Shown piece by piece: positions 1 to 8,405 of a stretch of 64,000 nt of DNA (position 1 is the stretch's first letter; every line of letters begins with the position of its first letter). The stretch comes from UBA4416 sp036676295. Lineage in GTDB: Bacteria > Bacteroidota > Bacteroidia > B-17B0 > Aurantibacillaceae. The notes below the pieces were generated by a model. It had not been told where the DNA came from and searched no databases. It was given only the letters and a program-made list of their open reading frames with translations. The stretch covers positions 1 to 64,000 of the forward strand of contig JAKFDE010000030.1 of the NCBI GenBank assembly GCA_036676295.1. Direction: 5' to 3'. Position numbers and translations under genes: made by a program.

Positions 1-360
1 GGACTCGCGTTCAATTTCAGTAAGGCCGTCAAGATTCCATGGATTTAGTACCAATGGCTTCTCGCATATCGCATCAGCGCCATACCTTAATGCATAACGA
101 ATGTGGGCATCATGAAGATAATTAGGAGAACAAATAGAAATATAATCTACTTTCTGACCATTTCTTTTCAATTTATCCAGATGACGGTCAAACCGTTCAA
201 ACTCTGTAAAAAAATCCGCGTTTGGAAAATATGAGTCCAGGATACCAACGTTGTCATGTTTGTCTAAAGCAGCCACAAGGAGATTTCCTGTTTCCTTAAT
301 AGCCTTCAAATGTCGGGGAGCGATAAAACCAGCGGCTCCGATCAAAGCAAAGTTTTTCAT
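1..360 (-). CDS. wlbA: UDP-GlcNAcA 3-dehydrogenase, WlbA/WbpB type (3' part cut by window edge)
   Basis: Read from ATG at 360 leftwards, 120 codons stay open to the window edge. The start MKNFALIGAAGFIAPRHLKA carries the Rossmann-type GAAGFIAPRH signature of WlbA/WbpB, followed by LVAALDKHDNVGILDSYFP, RFDRHLDKL, YISICSPNYLHDAHI and CEKPLVLNPWNLD, the usual Gfo/Idh/MocA order with the EKP motif. In the family the enzyme oxidises the 3-position of UDP-N-acetylglucosaminuronate in the cytoplasm, leading to diacetylated mannuronic-acid sugars of surface polysaccharides. The neighbour immediately upstream (one base apart) is the matching acetyltransferase wlbB, which strongly supports the call. 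The C-terminal two thirds lies outside the window. Confidence 0.9.
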   Translation of the reverse strand, partial: MKNFALIGAAGFIAPRHLKAIKETGNLLVAALDKHDNVGILDSYFPNADFFTEFERFDRHLDKLKRNGQKVDYISICSPNYLHDAHIRYALRYGADAICEKPLVLNPWNLDGLTEIERES

Positions 361-361
361 T

Positions 362-937
362 TTATAATTTTCTTACTTTTCCGCTTTCTATCTTATACTG
401 TTCCCCGCTTTCCGGACAGGTAGCTATCCCGTTAGAGTTAAACTCCAGCTTATGTCCAAATTCACTCATCCAGCCAATTTGACGAGAGGGATTGCCTACC
501 ACTAATGCAAATGCCGGAACAGTTTTAGTAACAACGGCGCCTGCCCCAATAAATGCAAATTCTCCAATATCATGCCCGCAAACTATGGTAGCATTAGCGC
601 CTATACTAGCGCCTTTACCAACATGAGTTTTTGCATATTCAGCTTTACGATTAACGGCACTACGAGGATTGATGACATTAGTGAACACCATTGAAGGGCC
701 TAAAAAAACATCATCATCACAAATTACACCGGTATAAATAGAAACATTATTTTGAACTTTAACGTTTTTTCCAAGAGTTACACCAGGCGATACCACTACG
801 TTTTGACCTAAATTACAGTTTTCGCCTAAAGTACAATTGGGCATGATGTGGCTAAAGTGCCATATTTTTGTGCCTTTTCCAATTGTACATCCTTCGTCAA
901 TAATAGCTGTAGGGTGGGCAAAATAGTGATTTTCCAT
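362..937 (-). CDS. wlbB: UDP-2-acetamido-3-amino-2,3-dideoxyglucuronate N-acetyltransferase (WlbB/WbpD)
   Basis: The 191-residue protein is a left-handed beta-helix acetyltransferase: hexapeptide repeats run from about residue 10 to 150 (CTIGKGTKIWHFSHI, NCTLGENCNLGQNVVV, VGKGASIGANATIVCGHDIG), and GNPSRQIGWMSE closes the helix as in WbpD. In the family it acetylates the 3-amino group of the UDP-sugar using acetyl-CoA. ATG at 937 is preceded by a good promoter box, and wlbA follows after one base, so the two are co-transcribed. The amino-transferase and epimerase of the pathway are presumably to the left, outside the window. Function is inferred from family and context and is secure at family level. 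Confidence 0.9.
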   Translation of the reverse strand: MENHYFAHPTAIIDEGCTIGKGTKIWHFSHIMPNCTLGENCNLGQNVVVSPGVTLGKNVKVQNNVSIYTGVICDDDVFLGPSMVFTNVINPRSAVNRKAEYAKTHVGKGASIGANATIVCGHDIGEFAFIGAGAVVTKTVPAFALVVGNPSRQIGWMSEFGHKLEFNSNGIATCPESGEQYKIESGKVRKL

Positions 938-952
938 AGTTTTTTAGAACTA

Positions 953-984
953 ACAAACTTAATAAATAAAGCCGAAATGGGCAA
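953..984 (-). promoter_or_regulatory. promoter of wlbB-wlbA
   Basis: On the minus strand TTG (984-982), a 21-base spacer and TAAGTTTG (960-953) match the Bacteroidota -33/-7 pattern TTG...TAnnTTTG. The -7 box ends 15 bases before the wlbB ATG. Seen in sequence; activity is inferred. Confidence 0.6.
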
Positions 985-1016
985 TTTTTATGTGGATTCC
1001 CTAAAAAACGATAACA

Positions 1017-1706
1017 TTGCTGAAAATTAGGGATATAGTGAGTTTTCGTTTAAATATTAAGTACTATTTGGTTCATAGCCTTGGTTTCACAAATAAAGAG
1101 GCGATTAGAGCCATTGAATCGCGTAAACTTAAAGTTAATGGGCAAATTGTAACAGAGAATATTGAGTTTGATGAAACATTTGAGATCTATTTTGAAGACA
1201 AACTATTAAAAGAAAAAAAAACGTTTTTATACATAGCTTTTTATAAGCCGAGAGGTATTGAAACTACTCATAATAAAGAGATCGATGATAATTTAACCAC
1301 TGTTTTTGATTTTGATACTCATTTGGCTTTTGCCGGCAGACTGGATAAAGAATCGGAAGGTTTGTTGTTGTTATCAAATGATGGAAAGTATATTCAAAAA
1401 TTATCGTCGCCTTTACACGAAAAAGAAAAAGAATATTGGGTTACGGTTAATAAACCCATTACAGATGAATTTATTCAAAAAATGAGCGAAGGCGTTGATA
1501 TTATGATCTGTAAAACTAAACCTTGTGCAGTTGAAAAATTATCTGATCTTGAATTTAAAATTATTTTAAAGGAAGGTAAAAATCGTCAAATAAGGAGAAT
1601 GAGTAAGGCTTTAGGTTATTTGGTGGCTAAGTTAGTGCGAGTAAGAATTGATACGATTTGTTTGGAAGATCTGAAGCCTGGTGAATTCAGATACTTCAAT
1701 TTATAA
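1017..1706 (+). CDS. 23S/16S rRNA pseudouridine synthase, RsuA/RluB/RluF family
   Basis: The 229-residue protein has an N-terminal S4 RNA-binding domain (about residues 12-55) and the RsuA-family catalytic domain. The catalytic Asp is D110 in GRLDKESEGLLLLSNDG, and the second family motif EGKNRQIRRM is at 186-195. It isomerises a uridine in rRNA to pseudouridine. KPRGIETT and the S4 domain make RluF-like specificity possible, but the target base cannot be read from sequence. The start is TTG at 1017 (LLKIRDIVSF); no ATG lies nearby and a GTG at 1038 is the alternative, so the first residues are uncertain. It ends at a bidirectional terminator. Confidence 0.88.
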   Translation: MLKIRDIVSFRLNIKYYLVHSLGFTNKEAIRAIESRKLKVNGQIVTENIEFDETFEIYFEDKLLKEKKTFLYIAFYKPRGIETTHNKEIDDNLTTVFDFDTHLAFAGRLDKESEGLLLLSNDGKYIQKLSSPLHEKEKEYWVTVNKPITDEFIQKMSEGVDIMICKTKPCAVEKLSDLEFKIILKEGKNRQIRRMSKALGYLVAKLVRVRIDTICLEDLKPGEFRYFNL

Positions 1707-1710
1707 AAAT

Positions 1711-1747
1711 AAAAAACGCCCTACATAGTATGCAGGGCGTTTTTTTA
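1711..1747. terminator. bidirectional rho-independent terminator
   Basis: AAAACGCCCT and AGGGCGTTTT form a GC-rich stem around the loop ACATAGTATGC, flanked by an A-run on the left and a T-run on the right. It lies between the converging pseudouridine synthase gene and the T9SS substrate gene and can serve both. Confidence 0.85.
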
Positions 1748-1759
1748 TGTGACAAAAAA

Positions 1760-2809
1760 TTATTGAATGATCAATTTTTCTGTTCCTTGTACTTTATTTC
1801 CTGATACTTTAACGTTATACATTCCGGCAGTTAAACCAGATAAGTTAATAGTTTCGTTATATACACCCGGTTGTAAGTTTTTCATTGATACAGATTTAAC
1901 CACTTGACCTAAAGTGTTTGTAATTTCGATAGAGTATGAATCTGTTTGTGTTAACACAAAATGTAAACTCACCTCATTATTTGCAGGGTTAGGATACGCT
2001 TTAAAAATAACATCATTATTTTTCGAATCATTTAATCCTAAGATAACGCTTGAAAGTTTAGAGACCTGATCTTGTCTTTGATTATTAATACCAGCTGCAG
2101 GAGCATTAATGTTAACATAAGTTACCTGAAATAATGGAAATTTAGAAGAGCTATTATAATAGTTATATATTGTTTGATCCATTGTTCCTGTGATGAATCC
2201 TCCTGCCAGACTAAAATCAATTAGTTGAGTTGTTTTAACTCTTAAGCAATTTGTTAAACTGGTATTACCAATTGAGCTAGTTAGATTTAAAGTACCTGTT
2301 GCATCGGCTGTTGTTTGAATAGTACTAGTAAATGTTCCTGATAAAGTATTTGCAGTAATTGCACCAGCGGCTAAATCATTATTTACATAACCCATGGTAA
2401 TAGGGTAAGAAGCAACAATGGCAGAGTTTGTATTATAATTCAAAAGAAACATACCGGCATCAACACCTAAAAGTTCATATAAATTTGTACTAGATTTGAA
2501 ATAAGTGGTAGCATTTACATCTGCCTGAACAATGGTTGTTCCGGGATAATTTGATGCATTTGCATCAGATGTAGGATCTACATAATTGATGGTGTTTATT
2601 ACCCCTGAATTATCAATTCCAGTTACATTCCAGGTAACGTTAGTGCCTGAAATATTCATTGGTAATGCATTTGTAGTGTCAATGCCGTCTGAATCGTAAG
2701 TATCGTTAATAATTGGTTCACTGTTAGACTGCGTTAAGGTGTGGGTTGTTTGAGCAGTCATTTGTTGCAGAGCAAAAATTGTAAGAGCGAATAAGTAGAT
2801 TTTTTTCAT
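1760..2809 (-). CDS. secreted protein with T9SS type A sorting domain
   Basis: The start is placed at ATG 2809, giving the signal peptide MKKIYLFALTIFALQQMTAQ; the longer open frame to 2860 only adds untypical residues before it. About 349 residues. The middle (residues 20-250) is a beta-rich, Thr/Asn/Ser-rich region I do not recognise. The last 80 residues form a Por-secretion type A sorting domain: FKAYPNPANNEVSLHF, then YSIEITNTLGQVVKSVSM, then LSGLTAGMYNVKVSGNK, ending GTEKLIIQ. In T9SS bacteria this domain directs export through SprA and attachment or release at the surface. A promoter box sits 21 bases upstream of the chosen start. Cargo function is unknown. Confidence 0.85.
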   Translation of the reverse strand: MKKIYLFALTIFALQQMTAQTTHTLTQSNSEPIINDTYDSDGIDTTNALPMNISGTNVTWNVTGIDNSGVINTINYVDPTSDANASNYPGTTIVQADVNATTYFKSSTNLYELLGVDAGMFLLNYNTNSAIVASYPITMGYVNNDLAAGAITANTLSGTFTSTIQTTADATGTLNLTSSIGNTSLTNCLRVKTTQLIDFSLAGGFITGTMDQTIYNYYNSSSKFPLFQVTYVNINAPAAGINNQRQDQVSKLSSVILGLNDSKNNDVIFKAYPNPANNEVSLHFVLTQTDSYSIEITNTLGQVVKSVSMKNLQPGVYNETINLSGLTAGMYNVKVSGNKVQGTEKLIIQ

Positions 2810-2830
2810 AAGATTTAAGATTAGTTTAAC

Positions 2831-2860
2831 CAAAGATAATTTTTTTTGAATATAAAGCAA
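2831..2860 (-). promoter_or_regulatory. promoter of the T9SS type A protein gene
   Basis: TTG (2860-2858), 19-base spacer, TATCTTTG (2838-2831) on the minus strand, 21 bases before ATG 2809. Both boxes match the Bacteroidota pattern. This also supports the shorter start, because the boxes fall inside the longer open frame. Confidence 0.6.
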
Positions 2861-2869
2861 GTACCATTC

Positions 2870-2907
2870 AAAAAAAATGACGCCTAACTGAGTAATTAAG
2901 CGTCATT
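2870..2907 (-). terminator. rho-independent terminator after the DUF3078 gene
   Basis: AATGACGC (2876-2883) pairs perfectly with GCGTCATT (2900-2907) around a 16-base loop, followed on the minus strand by a T-run. The stem is only moderately GC-rich and the loop is long, so strength is uncertain. Confidence 0.6.
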
Positions 2908-2929
2908 AATGCGTTATGATAGTATATAA

Positions 2930-3916
2930 TTAGAATTTATAGGAAAGTCCAATGCCTAATACCTGTTTAAATTGTACATCCGGGCCAAATGTTCCTTTTT
3001 GATCACCATAATTTCTTAATACTTTAATGTCGTCATCATAAATTAATTGAGTAGCAAGTGTTGCTGAAACTAATTTATTTACTTTGAAAGTGGTTAACGT
3101 TGTCCAGTTCACATCCACATTTTGAGGATTTTTCAGATAATTGGTAAATAACTCTAGTACAGTTTGAAAGGTAATGTTTTCCATTACTTTAGTTTGGTAT
3201 TGTACTTTTAAATAAGCCCCAAACTCTTCGCGGTGTTTTAAATATTTTTGAGTTATTATAGTAGCATCATTTGCATCTCTGATTTCTTTTTGCACACCAA
3301 ATGCCCCAATTCGAGCTAAGCTATCATCGTTTACAAATGTGAATTTGCCTGTAATTGGTGATATAAATACAGAGAGCTTGTCATTTGGTTTATAATCCAT
3401 ACCCAAAGATGCTAAAGCATAGCCGGGTGCCATGAATTTGGAAATATAAACGGAATCATTTGGGTAATTATATCCATTTGTAAATTGCGTTCTAAAATCA
3501 GCCAAGGCAGCATAATACCAGTTTTTAGATGCTTGCTGGCCATATTTACTGGTTATTTGAATCTTATCGTCATTTTTCCACCAATTACTATTATCTCCTT
3601 GTTTAACAACACCATATCCTAATTCCAGGTTGTTGTCCCAGCTAGAATTACCTTTTTTGTATTTAGCAAAAATGTTTACTAAGCCTGCCACCGAAATTGA
3701 GCTATTACCACCGGCAGCCCAATTAGTTAAAGATACTTGTTGACCATTAAGAGAAATAACACCTCCTATTTTCCATGTTTTAGCTGAATCCACAGCAAGA
3801 GCTTTTAATTTATCAGCTTCAGCCTGAAGTTTTGCAGCATCATCTCTTGTTACATCTTGAGCAAAATTGCTTAATGTGATAGCAAGTAAAGCTGTACTTA
3901 GTATGATTTTTTTCAT
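2930..3916 (-). CDS. DUF3078 family outer-membrane-like protein
   Basis: The 328 residues begin with the signal peptide MKKIILSTALLAITLSNFAQ. The mature part matches DUF3078 as I know it: WKIGGVISLNGQQVSLTNWA near residue 47, then NSSWDNNLELGYGVVKQGD, WWKNDDKIQITSKYGQ, FRTQFTNGYNYPND, FMAPGYALASLGMDYKPN and a C-terminal FKQVLGIGLSYKF ending in aromatic residues, as outer-membrane barrels do. The family has no established biochemical function. The gene is monocistronic, with its own terminator at 2870-2907. A TAGTTTCG box, a one-base variant of the usual -7 element, lies upstream of its start. Confidence 0.82.
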   Translation of the reverse strand: MKKIILSTALLAITLSNFAQDVTRDDAAKLQAEADKLKALAVDSAKTWKIGGVISLNGQQVSLTNWAAGGNSSISVAGLVNIFAKYKKGNSSWDNNLELGYGVVKQGDNSNWWKNDDKIQITSKYGQQASKNWYYAALADFRTQFTNGYNYPNDSVYISKFMAPGYALASLGMDYKPNDKLSVFISPITGKFTFVNDDSLARIGAFGVQKEIRDANDATIITQKYLKHREEFGAYLKVQYQTKVMENITFQTVLELFTNYLKNPQNVDVNWTTLTTFKVNKLVSATLATQLIYDDDIKVLRNYGDQKGTFGPDVQFKQVLGIGLSYKF

Positions 3917-3999
3917 AATATTAAGTTTTAAATTAATAAAGAGAGCGAAACTACTAAAAATATCAAGACAAAAACAGAGTACAAATTAAGCTTTTGTTA

Positions 4000-4899
4000 T
4001 TAATTGCCTTGAATTTTGAAATACTTATTAGAGTTGGCCGGATCAACGGTGGTTAATGTTTCAACAATCTTAGCTTTCTCATCAGGAAATCCTTTTGAAA
4101 AAATATTAACGACTTCATCCACTTTTGCATTAAAAAATAATTCCATTGGAAAAGAGGCAGGCCTGTCTTTATAGACTTTCAGTAGCAATTCGGTAGATGT
4201 TAAAATTTCTTTTCTACCATCATCCGCTTTTTCATTCATGATATCTAAGCCTAAACGGTGGTATTTATAAGAACATTCTCTGATTGGTTGAAAAACCGGT
4301 TGAAGTGCATTCTCTACTATCCAGTAGCGGTTTTTATTACTTTCAAATGATTTCCAACCCATTTCATTGGCACTTTGTGCATTAGAAACAATTAACTGCG
4401 CTTTTTGAAAATATTCCGTTCCGCCTAAATTTGAAAACGTATCATAATCGCTTGCAATTGTAATGTATGCATAGAAAGCTAAAACAGAAGTTAAGTTGTT
4501 TGAAAATGTATTAATGTTAAATTCTAACTGTTGAAATTGCTGAAATTTAAAAACCAGATTTTCGTCAATATAATTTACTACCGGAGAGTAATATGAACTT
4601 TTGAATACCGGTCTTCTGCTTTGAATTTGAATAGTTGCCGAATAATCATCTGCACTTAATTTACTTTTTACATTGATTAAAATAGAGCAGTCAATTCTTT
4701 CTGCTGTTGTATAATTATCTTTTGTCCATTTAGTGTTATTCATAAACTCAAAAATGGATTTTTGCATTTGATCAAAAATTTGTTTTTCGGTGGTACCTTG
4801 TATTTGCGGGGCAACTACGCTTACCTGACAGTTCAACTCTTGTGAGAATAATGTATTTACAGAGATACCCGCAAAAAATAGAATGATATATTTAAACAT
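4000..4899 (-). CDS. DUF4835 family protein (type IX secretion PorD-like)
   Basis: The 299-residue exported protein (signal peptide MFKYIILFFAGISVNTLFSQ) has ELNCQVSVVAPQIQGTTEKQ, MNNTKWTKDNYTTAERIDC, IQIQSRRPVFKSSYYSPV and YAYITIASDYDTFSNLGG, all typical of DUF4835. Members of this family have been annotated as the T9SS component PorD; I rely on memory for that name. Its ATG lies inside the end of coaBC (8-base overlap), so the two are translated from one message. This coaBC-DUF4835 order is common in the phylum as I recall it. The protein probably acts in the periplasm or at the outer membrane; its precise role in secretion is not shown here. Confidence 0.82.
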   Translation of the reverse strand: MFKYIILFFAGISVNTLFSQELNCQVSVVAPQIQGTTEKQIFDQMQKSIFEFMNNTKWTKDNYTTAERIDCSILINVKSKLSADDYSATIQIQSRRPVFKSSYYSPVVNYIDENLVFKFQQFQQLEFNINTFSNNLTSVLAFYAYITIASDYDTFSNLGGTEYFQKAQLIVSNAQSANEMGWKSFESNKNRYWIVENALQPVFQPIRECSYKYHRLGLDIMNEKADDGRKEILTSTELLLKVYKDRPASFPMELFFNAKVDEVVNIFSKGFPDEKAKIVETLTTVDPANSNKYFKIQGN

Positions 4900-6097
4900 T
4901 AGTTTTTAAATAATTAAGGGTAAAATTAACAATATCTTTAGCAACTTCTTGCTTGTTTTTTAACTCAAAAGTTAGTGTTTTATTGTGTTTATCAATAATA
5001 GTTATTTTATTAGTATCCACACCAAAACCGGCACCTGGCTCAATGGCTGAATTGGCTACAATAAAATCGAGGTTTTTCTTTTTGATCTTTTCTTTAGCGT
5101 ACTCGATCAAATTATCGGTTTCCAAAGCAAAGCCTATTAAAACTTGTTGTTTTCTTTGTTTACCAAGGGTTTCTAATACATCAGTAGTTTTGATTAATTC
5201 TAAGTTTAACTCACTGTCTTTCTTTTTGATCTTTGAAGTGGCAACTGTTTTAGGTTTATAATCTGCCACAGCAGCAGACAAAACCGCAATATCCATATTT
5301 CTGAAAATACTTTGACATTGTTGTAACATGTCTTCGGCACTTTCTACAGAAATAACTTTCACCTGATGTTGGTTTGGTTTGTGCTGAGACGGACCTAAAA
5401 CCAAAGTAACATCAGCACCTTGTTTAGCAAATTCATCGGCAATGGCAATACCCATTTTGCCGGACGAACGATTACCGATAAAACGAACAGGATCAATGGC
5501 TTCGTATGTTGGGCCAGCGTTAACCAAAACTTTTTTTCCTGATAATGGTAAATTTTCAGAAAGTTCTTTTTTAATAAACTCAACAATATGTTCCGGTTCA
5601 GCCATTCGGCCTTCGCCAATTAAGCCACTGGCTAGCTCTCCACTTTCGGCCGGAATGATACTGTTTCCGTTTTTAGTTAAAGTGTTTAAATTTTCTTTTG
5701 TTGTAGGATGCTGGTACATATCCAGATCCATGGCCGGTGCAATAAACACTTTGCTTCTTGCAGATAAATAACAAGCCATCACCATATTATCACAAAGGCC
5801 GTTTGCCATTTTTGATAAGGTATTAGCCGTTAAAGGTGCAATGATCATAGCATCTGCCCATTCTGCTAAATGCACATGATTGTTCCAATTATTATTGTTG
5901 TCAAAAAAATCGGTTACGACTTCATTTTTACTTAATACAGATAAGGTTTTTGCGGTAACGAAATCCTCGGCAGACTTGGTCATAACCACTTTTACCTGAG
6001 CCCCTTCTTTAATTAATAATCTTACCAGGCTTGCGCATTTATATGCCGCAATGCCACCTGTAATTCCTAAAAGAATATGTTTATTGTGTAATATCAC
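4892..6097 (-). CDS. coaBC: bifunctional phosphopantothenoylcysteine decarboxylase / phosphopantothenate-cysteine ligase
   Basis: The 401-residue protein joins CoaC (residues 1-180, flavodoxin-like, GITGGIAAYKC at 11-21, H74 in NHVHLAEWAD) to CoaB (about 187-401, VNAGPTYEAIDPVRFIGNRS then SGKMG). It makes 4'-phosphopantetheine from phosphopantothenate and cysteine for coenzyme A. The usual CoaC motif PXMNXXMW reads PAMDLDMY (121-128) and the usual ACG before GxGRM reads ASG (156-158), so the residues equivalent to E. coli Asn125 and Cys158 are Asp and Ser. The start is GTG at 6097, seven bases after a perfect TAAATTTG promoter box, so the transcript has almost no leader. The DUF4835 gene overlaps its end. 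Confidence 0.93.
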   Translation of the reverse strand: MILHNKHILLGITGGIAAYKCASLVRLLIKEGAQVKVVMTKSAEDFVTAKTLSVLSKNEVVTDFFDNNNNWNNHVHLAEWADAMIIAPLTANTLSKMANGLCDNMVMACYLSARSKVFIAPAMDLDMYQHPTTKENLNTLTKNGNSIIPAESGELASGLIGEGRMAEPEHIVEFIKKELSENLPLSGKKVLVNAGPTYEAIDPVRFIGNRSSGKMGIAIADEFAKQGADVTLVLGPSQHKPNQHQVKVISVESAEDMLQQCQSIFRNMDIAVLSAAVADYKPKTVATSKIKKKDSELNLELIKTTDVLETLGKQRKQQVLIGFALETDNLIEYAKEKIKKKNLDFIVANSAIEPGAGFGVDTNKITIIDKHNKTLTFELKNKQEVAKDIVNFTLNYLKTNV

Positions 6098-6104
6098 AGA
6101 GTAA

Positions 6105-6112
6105 CAAATTTA
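6105..6112 (-). promoter_or_regulatory. -7 promoter box of coaBC
   Basis: TAAATTTG on the minus strand (6112-6105), perfect TAnnTTTG, seven bases before the GTG start. No convincing -33 TTG is visible at the expected distance. Confidence 0.5.
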
Positions 6113-6242
6113 CTCATTATTTTATATAATTTTCTCATTTTTAAAAGGATTTAAGCCGGTTGTAGGTCTATTTTCGATGTAATTGCCGTTAAAACTCAAA
6201 TTATTCTTATTACATTTAAAAATAATAAAATCAAAAATTCAT

Positions 6243-8354
6243 ATGAATAAAACTTTACTCTCTTTATTTATTTTAGCTAATTCTATTATTGGTTTTTCTC
6301 AAACCGAAAATTTGCATTGTGGAGCTGATGAAATGCGAATTTCAACCTTAAAGCAAAATCCTAAAATAGCCAAAGCTGTTATTAAAAAAGATCTGGAATT
6401 AGAAGCATTTACTCAAAGTTTTGTTCAAAATTATAGCCACGTTCAAAATAAAAAAAGCACATCTGCTGCTACTTATATCATTCCTGTTGTGTTTCATGTG
6501 ATCCATAATTATGGCACTGAAAATATTTCGGATGCACAGTTAAAAGATGGGATTGATATCGTTAATAAAACATTCAGAAAACTGCGTCCTGATACTGCCT
6601 CCATCGTTACAGCCTTTAAAGGAATTCATGCCGATTGCGATATTGAATTTCGTTTAGCAACCAAAGATCCAAATGGTAATTGCCACAGCGGAATTAATCG
6701 TATAGCTTCATCTTTAACATCTTCAGGAGATCATCGTATTAAAAGTTTAATTCACTGGCCACCCACTCAATATTTAAATGTATACGTAGTGGCTAATGCT
6801 GCAGGACTTGCAGGACATGCCATTTGGCCAAGCGATGCTGATACGATTCCATTATGGGATGGTATTGTATTATCTCATAATTATGTAGGAACCATTGGTA
6901 CTTCTAATTTAACGTCATCAGTTGCTTTTGCTCATGAGTGCGGTCATTATTTAAACTTACAACATATTTGGGGTGGTAATAATGTTCCGGGATTTTACTT
7001 TTATCCATGTGCTGATGTAAATAAAGATTGTAATATTGATGATCTGGTAGTCGATACGCCTCCAACGATTGGTTGGCAAAGCTGTAATTTAAATGGAGCG
7101 TCTTGTGGTAATGTGGTGGATAATGTTCAAAATGCAATGGATTATAGTTATTGTAACATTATGTTTACGCAAGGTCAAAAAGCAAGAATGCAAGCTTGTT
7201 TAACAGCAACAGTTGCCGGTAGAAACAATTTATGGCAAACCGCAAATTTAATTGCAACAGGCGTTTATACAGCTACACCACCCGTGTGTAAAGCTGAATT
7301 TATGAGTAACAAAACCGCCATTTGCCCTGGTAATCAAGTGATATTTTCTAACACTTCTTTTCATGGGCCTTTTACTTCTGTTTTCTGGAAATTTCAAGGT
7401 GGTAGTCCGGCTATTTCTTCTGTGAATTCTCCAACTGTTACATATTCAACACCAGGAACTTATAGTGTTGAATTGAAAGTAAAAGTTGGATTAGATTCGG
7501 TGTCAATTATTAAACAAAATTATATTTCAGTTCAAACGTCTACTTCAAGTGTGTCATACCCTTTTTCAGAAGGATTTGAATCAATTGCTTCGCTAAATGG
7601 TCCTGAATGGTTGACAAATAATTTAGATACTTCCGGTACCTGGGAGGTAACAAATCTTGCTTCATCTAGCGGTAACAAATCTATTATGATCAATAATTTT
7701 AGCAGTACTGTCAACGGAAAAGATGAATTATACAGTAAGCCGATCAACTTAACAGGAGCCGGGGCTTTAAATATTAGTTTTAAATATGCCTTTGCTCGTC
7801 AGGACACCAGTAATAAAGATCAATTACAATTATTTATTTTTCAAACGTGTAATGGAACATCAATTTCAAGATTTTTAGCTTCAGGTGCTGCTTTAGAAAC
7901 CGTTTCACCAAGAGCTACAGCATTTTATCCTTCAGCACCAAACGAATGGAAAATGGCTTCAGCACTTTTACCTACCTTTATGTTTACAAATGGATTTCGT
8001 TTGAAATTTGTTTTTTCAGGTAATGGAGGCAATAATATTTTTATTGATGATATTAATATTGATGTCAATGCCGGACTGAATAATTTGGAGGAAGATATAA
8101 CTGAATTAAAGGTTTTTCCTAATCCAGCAGTTGGTAATTGTCATTTAAAATTTACAATTACTGAAGTTAAAACATTAAGTGCGAGGGTGTATAATATGCT
8201 TGGCGAACAAGTAATCACATCAGAAAAAAATATTTACAATCAGGGTGAAAATGACATGTATTTGAAAACAGAAAATTTAGCTAACGGATCTTATATCATT
8301 CAGTTAACGGATGGTGTTAGTTCTTTACATAAACAATTAATTATTACCAGGTAA
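6243..8354 (+). CDS. secreted M43-type (pappalysin family) metalloprotease with PKD and T9SS type A domains
   Basis: The start is set at ATG 6243, giving the signal peptide MNKTLLSLFILANSIIGFSQ; the open frame from 6183 only adds an AT-rich leader. About 703 residues. IIPVVFHVIHNYGTENISDA opens the catalytic domain. The zinc site is HECGHYLNLQH (H231, H235, H241), with E232 as the general base and a Met-turn in NAMDYSYC near residue 300. Asn replaces the Gly of the textbook HExxHxxGxxH. A PKD-like domain follows (CPGNQVIFSNTSF to YSVELKVKV, about 350-430), then a jelly-roll-like region with FIDDINIDV, and a T9SS type A tail starting LKVFPNPAVGNCHLKF. It is therefore a surface or secreted protease, probably made as a zymogen. 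A TATTTTCG box at 6169-6176 is a weak promoter candidate. Confidence 0.9.
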   Translation: MNKTLLSLFILANSIIGFSQTENLHCGADEMRISTLKQNPKIAKAVIKKDLELEAFTQSFVQNYSHVQNKKSTSAATYIIPVVFHVIHNYGTENISDAQLKDGIDIVNKTFRKLRPDTASIVTAFKGIHADCDIEFRLATKDPNGNCHSGINRIASSLTSSGDHRIKSLIHWPPTQYLNVYVVANAAGLAGHAIWPSDADTIPLWDGIVLSHNYVGTIGTSNLTSSVAFAHECGHYLNLQHIWGGNNVPGFYFYPCADVNKDCNIDDLVVDTPPTIGWQSCNLNGASCGNVVDNVQNAMDYSYCNIMFTQGQKARMQACLTATVAGRNNLWQTANLIATGVYTATPPVCKAEFMSNKTAICPGNQVIFSNTSFHGPFTSVFWKFQGGSPAISSVNSPTVTYSTPGTYSVELKVKVGLDSVSIIKQNYISVQTSTSSVSYPFSEGFESIASLNGPEWLTNNLDTSGTWEVTNLASSSGNKSIMINNFSSTVNGKDELYSKPINLTGAGALNISFKYAFARQDTSNKDQLQLFIFQTCNGTSISRFLASGAALETVSPRATAFYPSAPNEWKMASALLPTFMFTNGFRLKFVFSGNGGNNIFIDDINIDVNAGLNNLEEDITELKVFPNPAVGNCHLKFTITEVKTLSARVYNMLGEQVITSEKNIYNQGENDMYLKTENLANGSYIIQLTDGVSSLHKQLIITR

Positions 8355-8393
8355 TTAGCTTGCCAGACTTTTCATTTTCTGCCTTTTCCTTAC

Positions 8394-8401
8394 TACATTT
8401 G
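8394..8401 (+). promoter_or_regulatory. -7 promoter box of uvrB (leaderless arrangement)
   Basis: TACATTTG, perfect TAnnTTTG, ends only four bases before the GTG start of uvrB. At the -33 position there is TTTTC instead of TTTTG. Transcription starting just after this box would place the start codon at or next to the 5' end. Confidence 0.55.
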
Positions 8402-8405
8402 CGTT

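Noticed and set aside
848..1030. 60-codon forward frame between wlbB and the pseudouridine synthase
   Set aside because: Mostly antisense to wlbB; no family features, and the region holds the wlbB promoter.
5442..5771. 109-codon forward frame opposite coaBC
   Set aside because: Antisense to conserved CoaBC motifs; no own signals.
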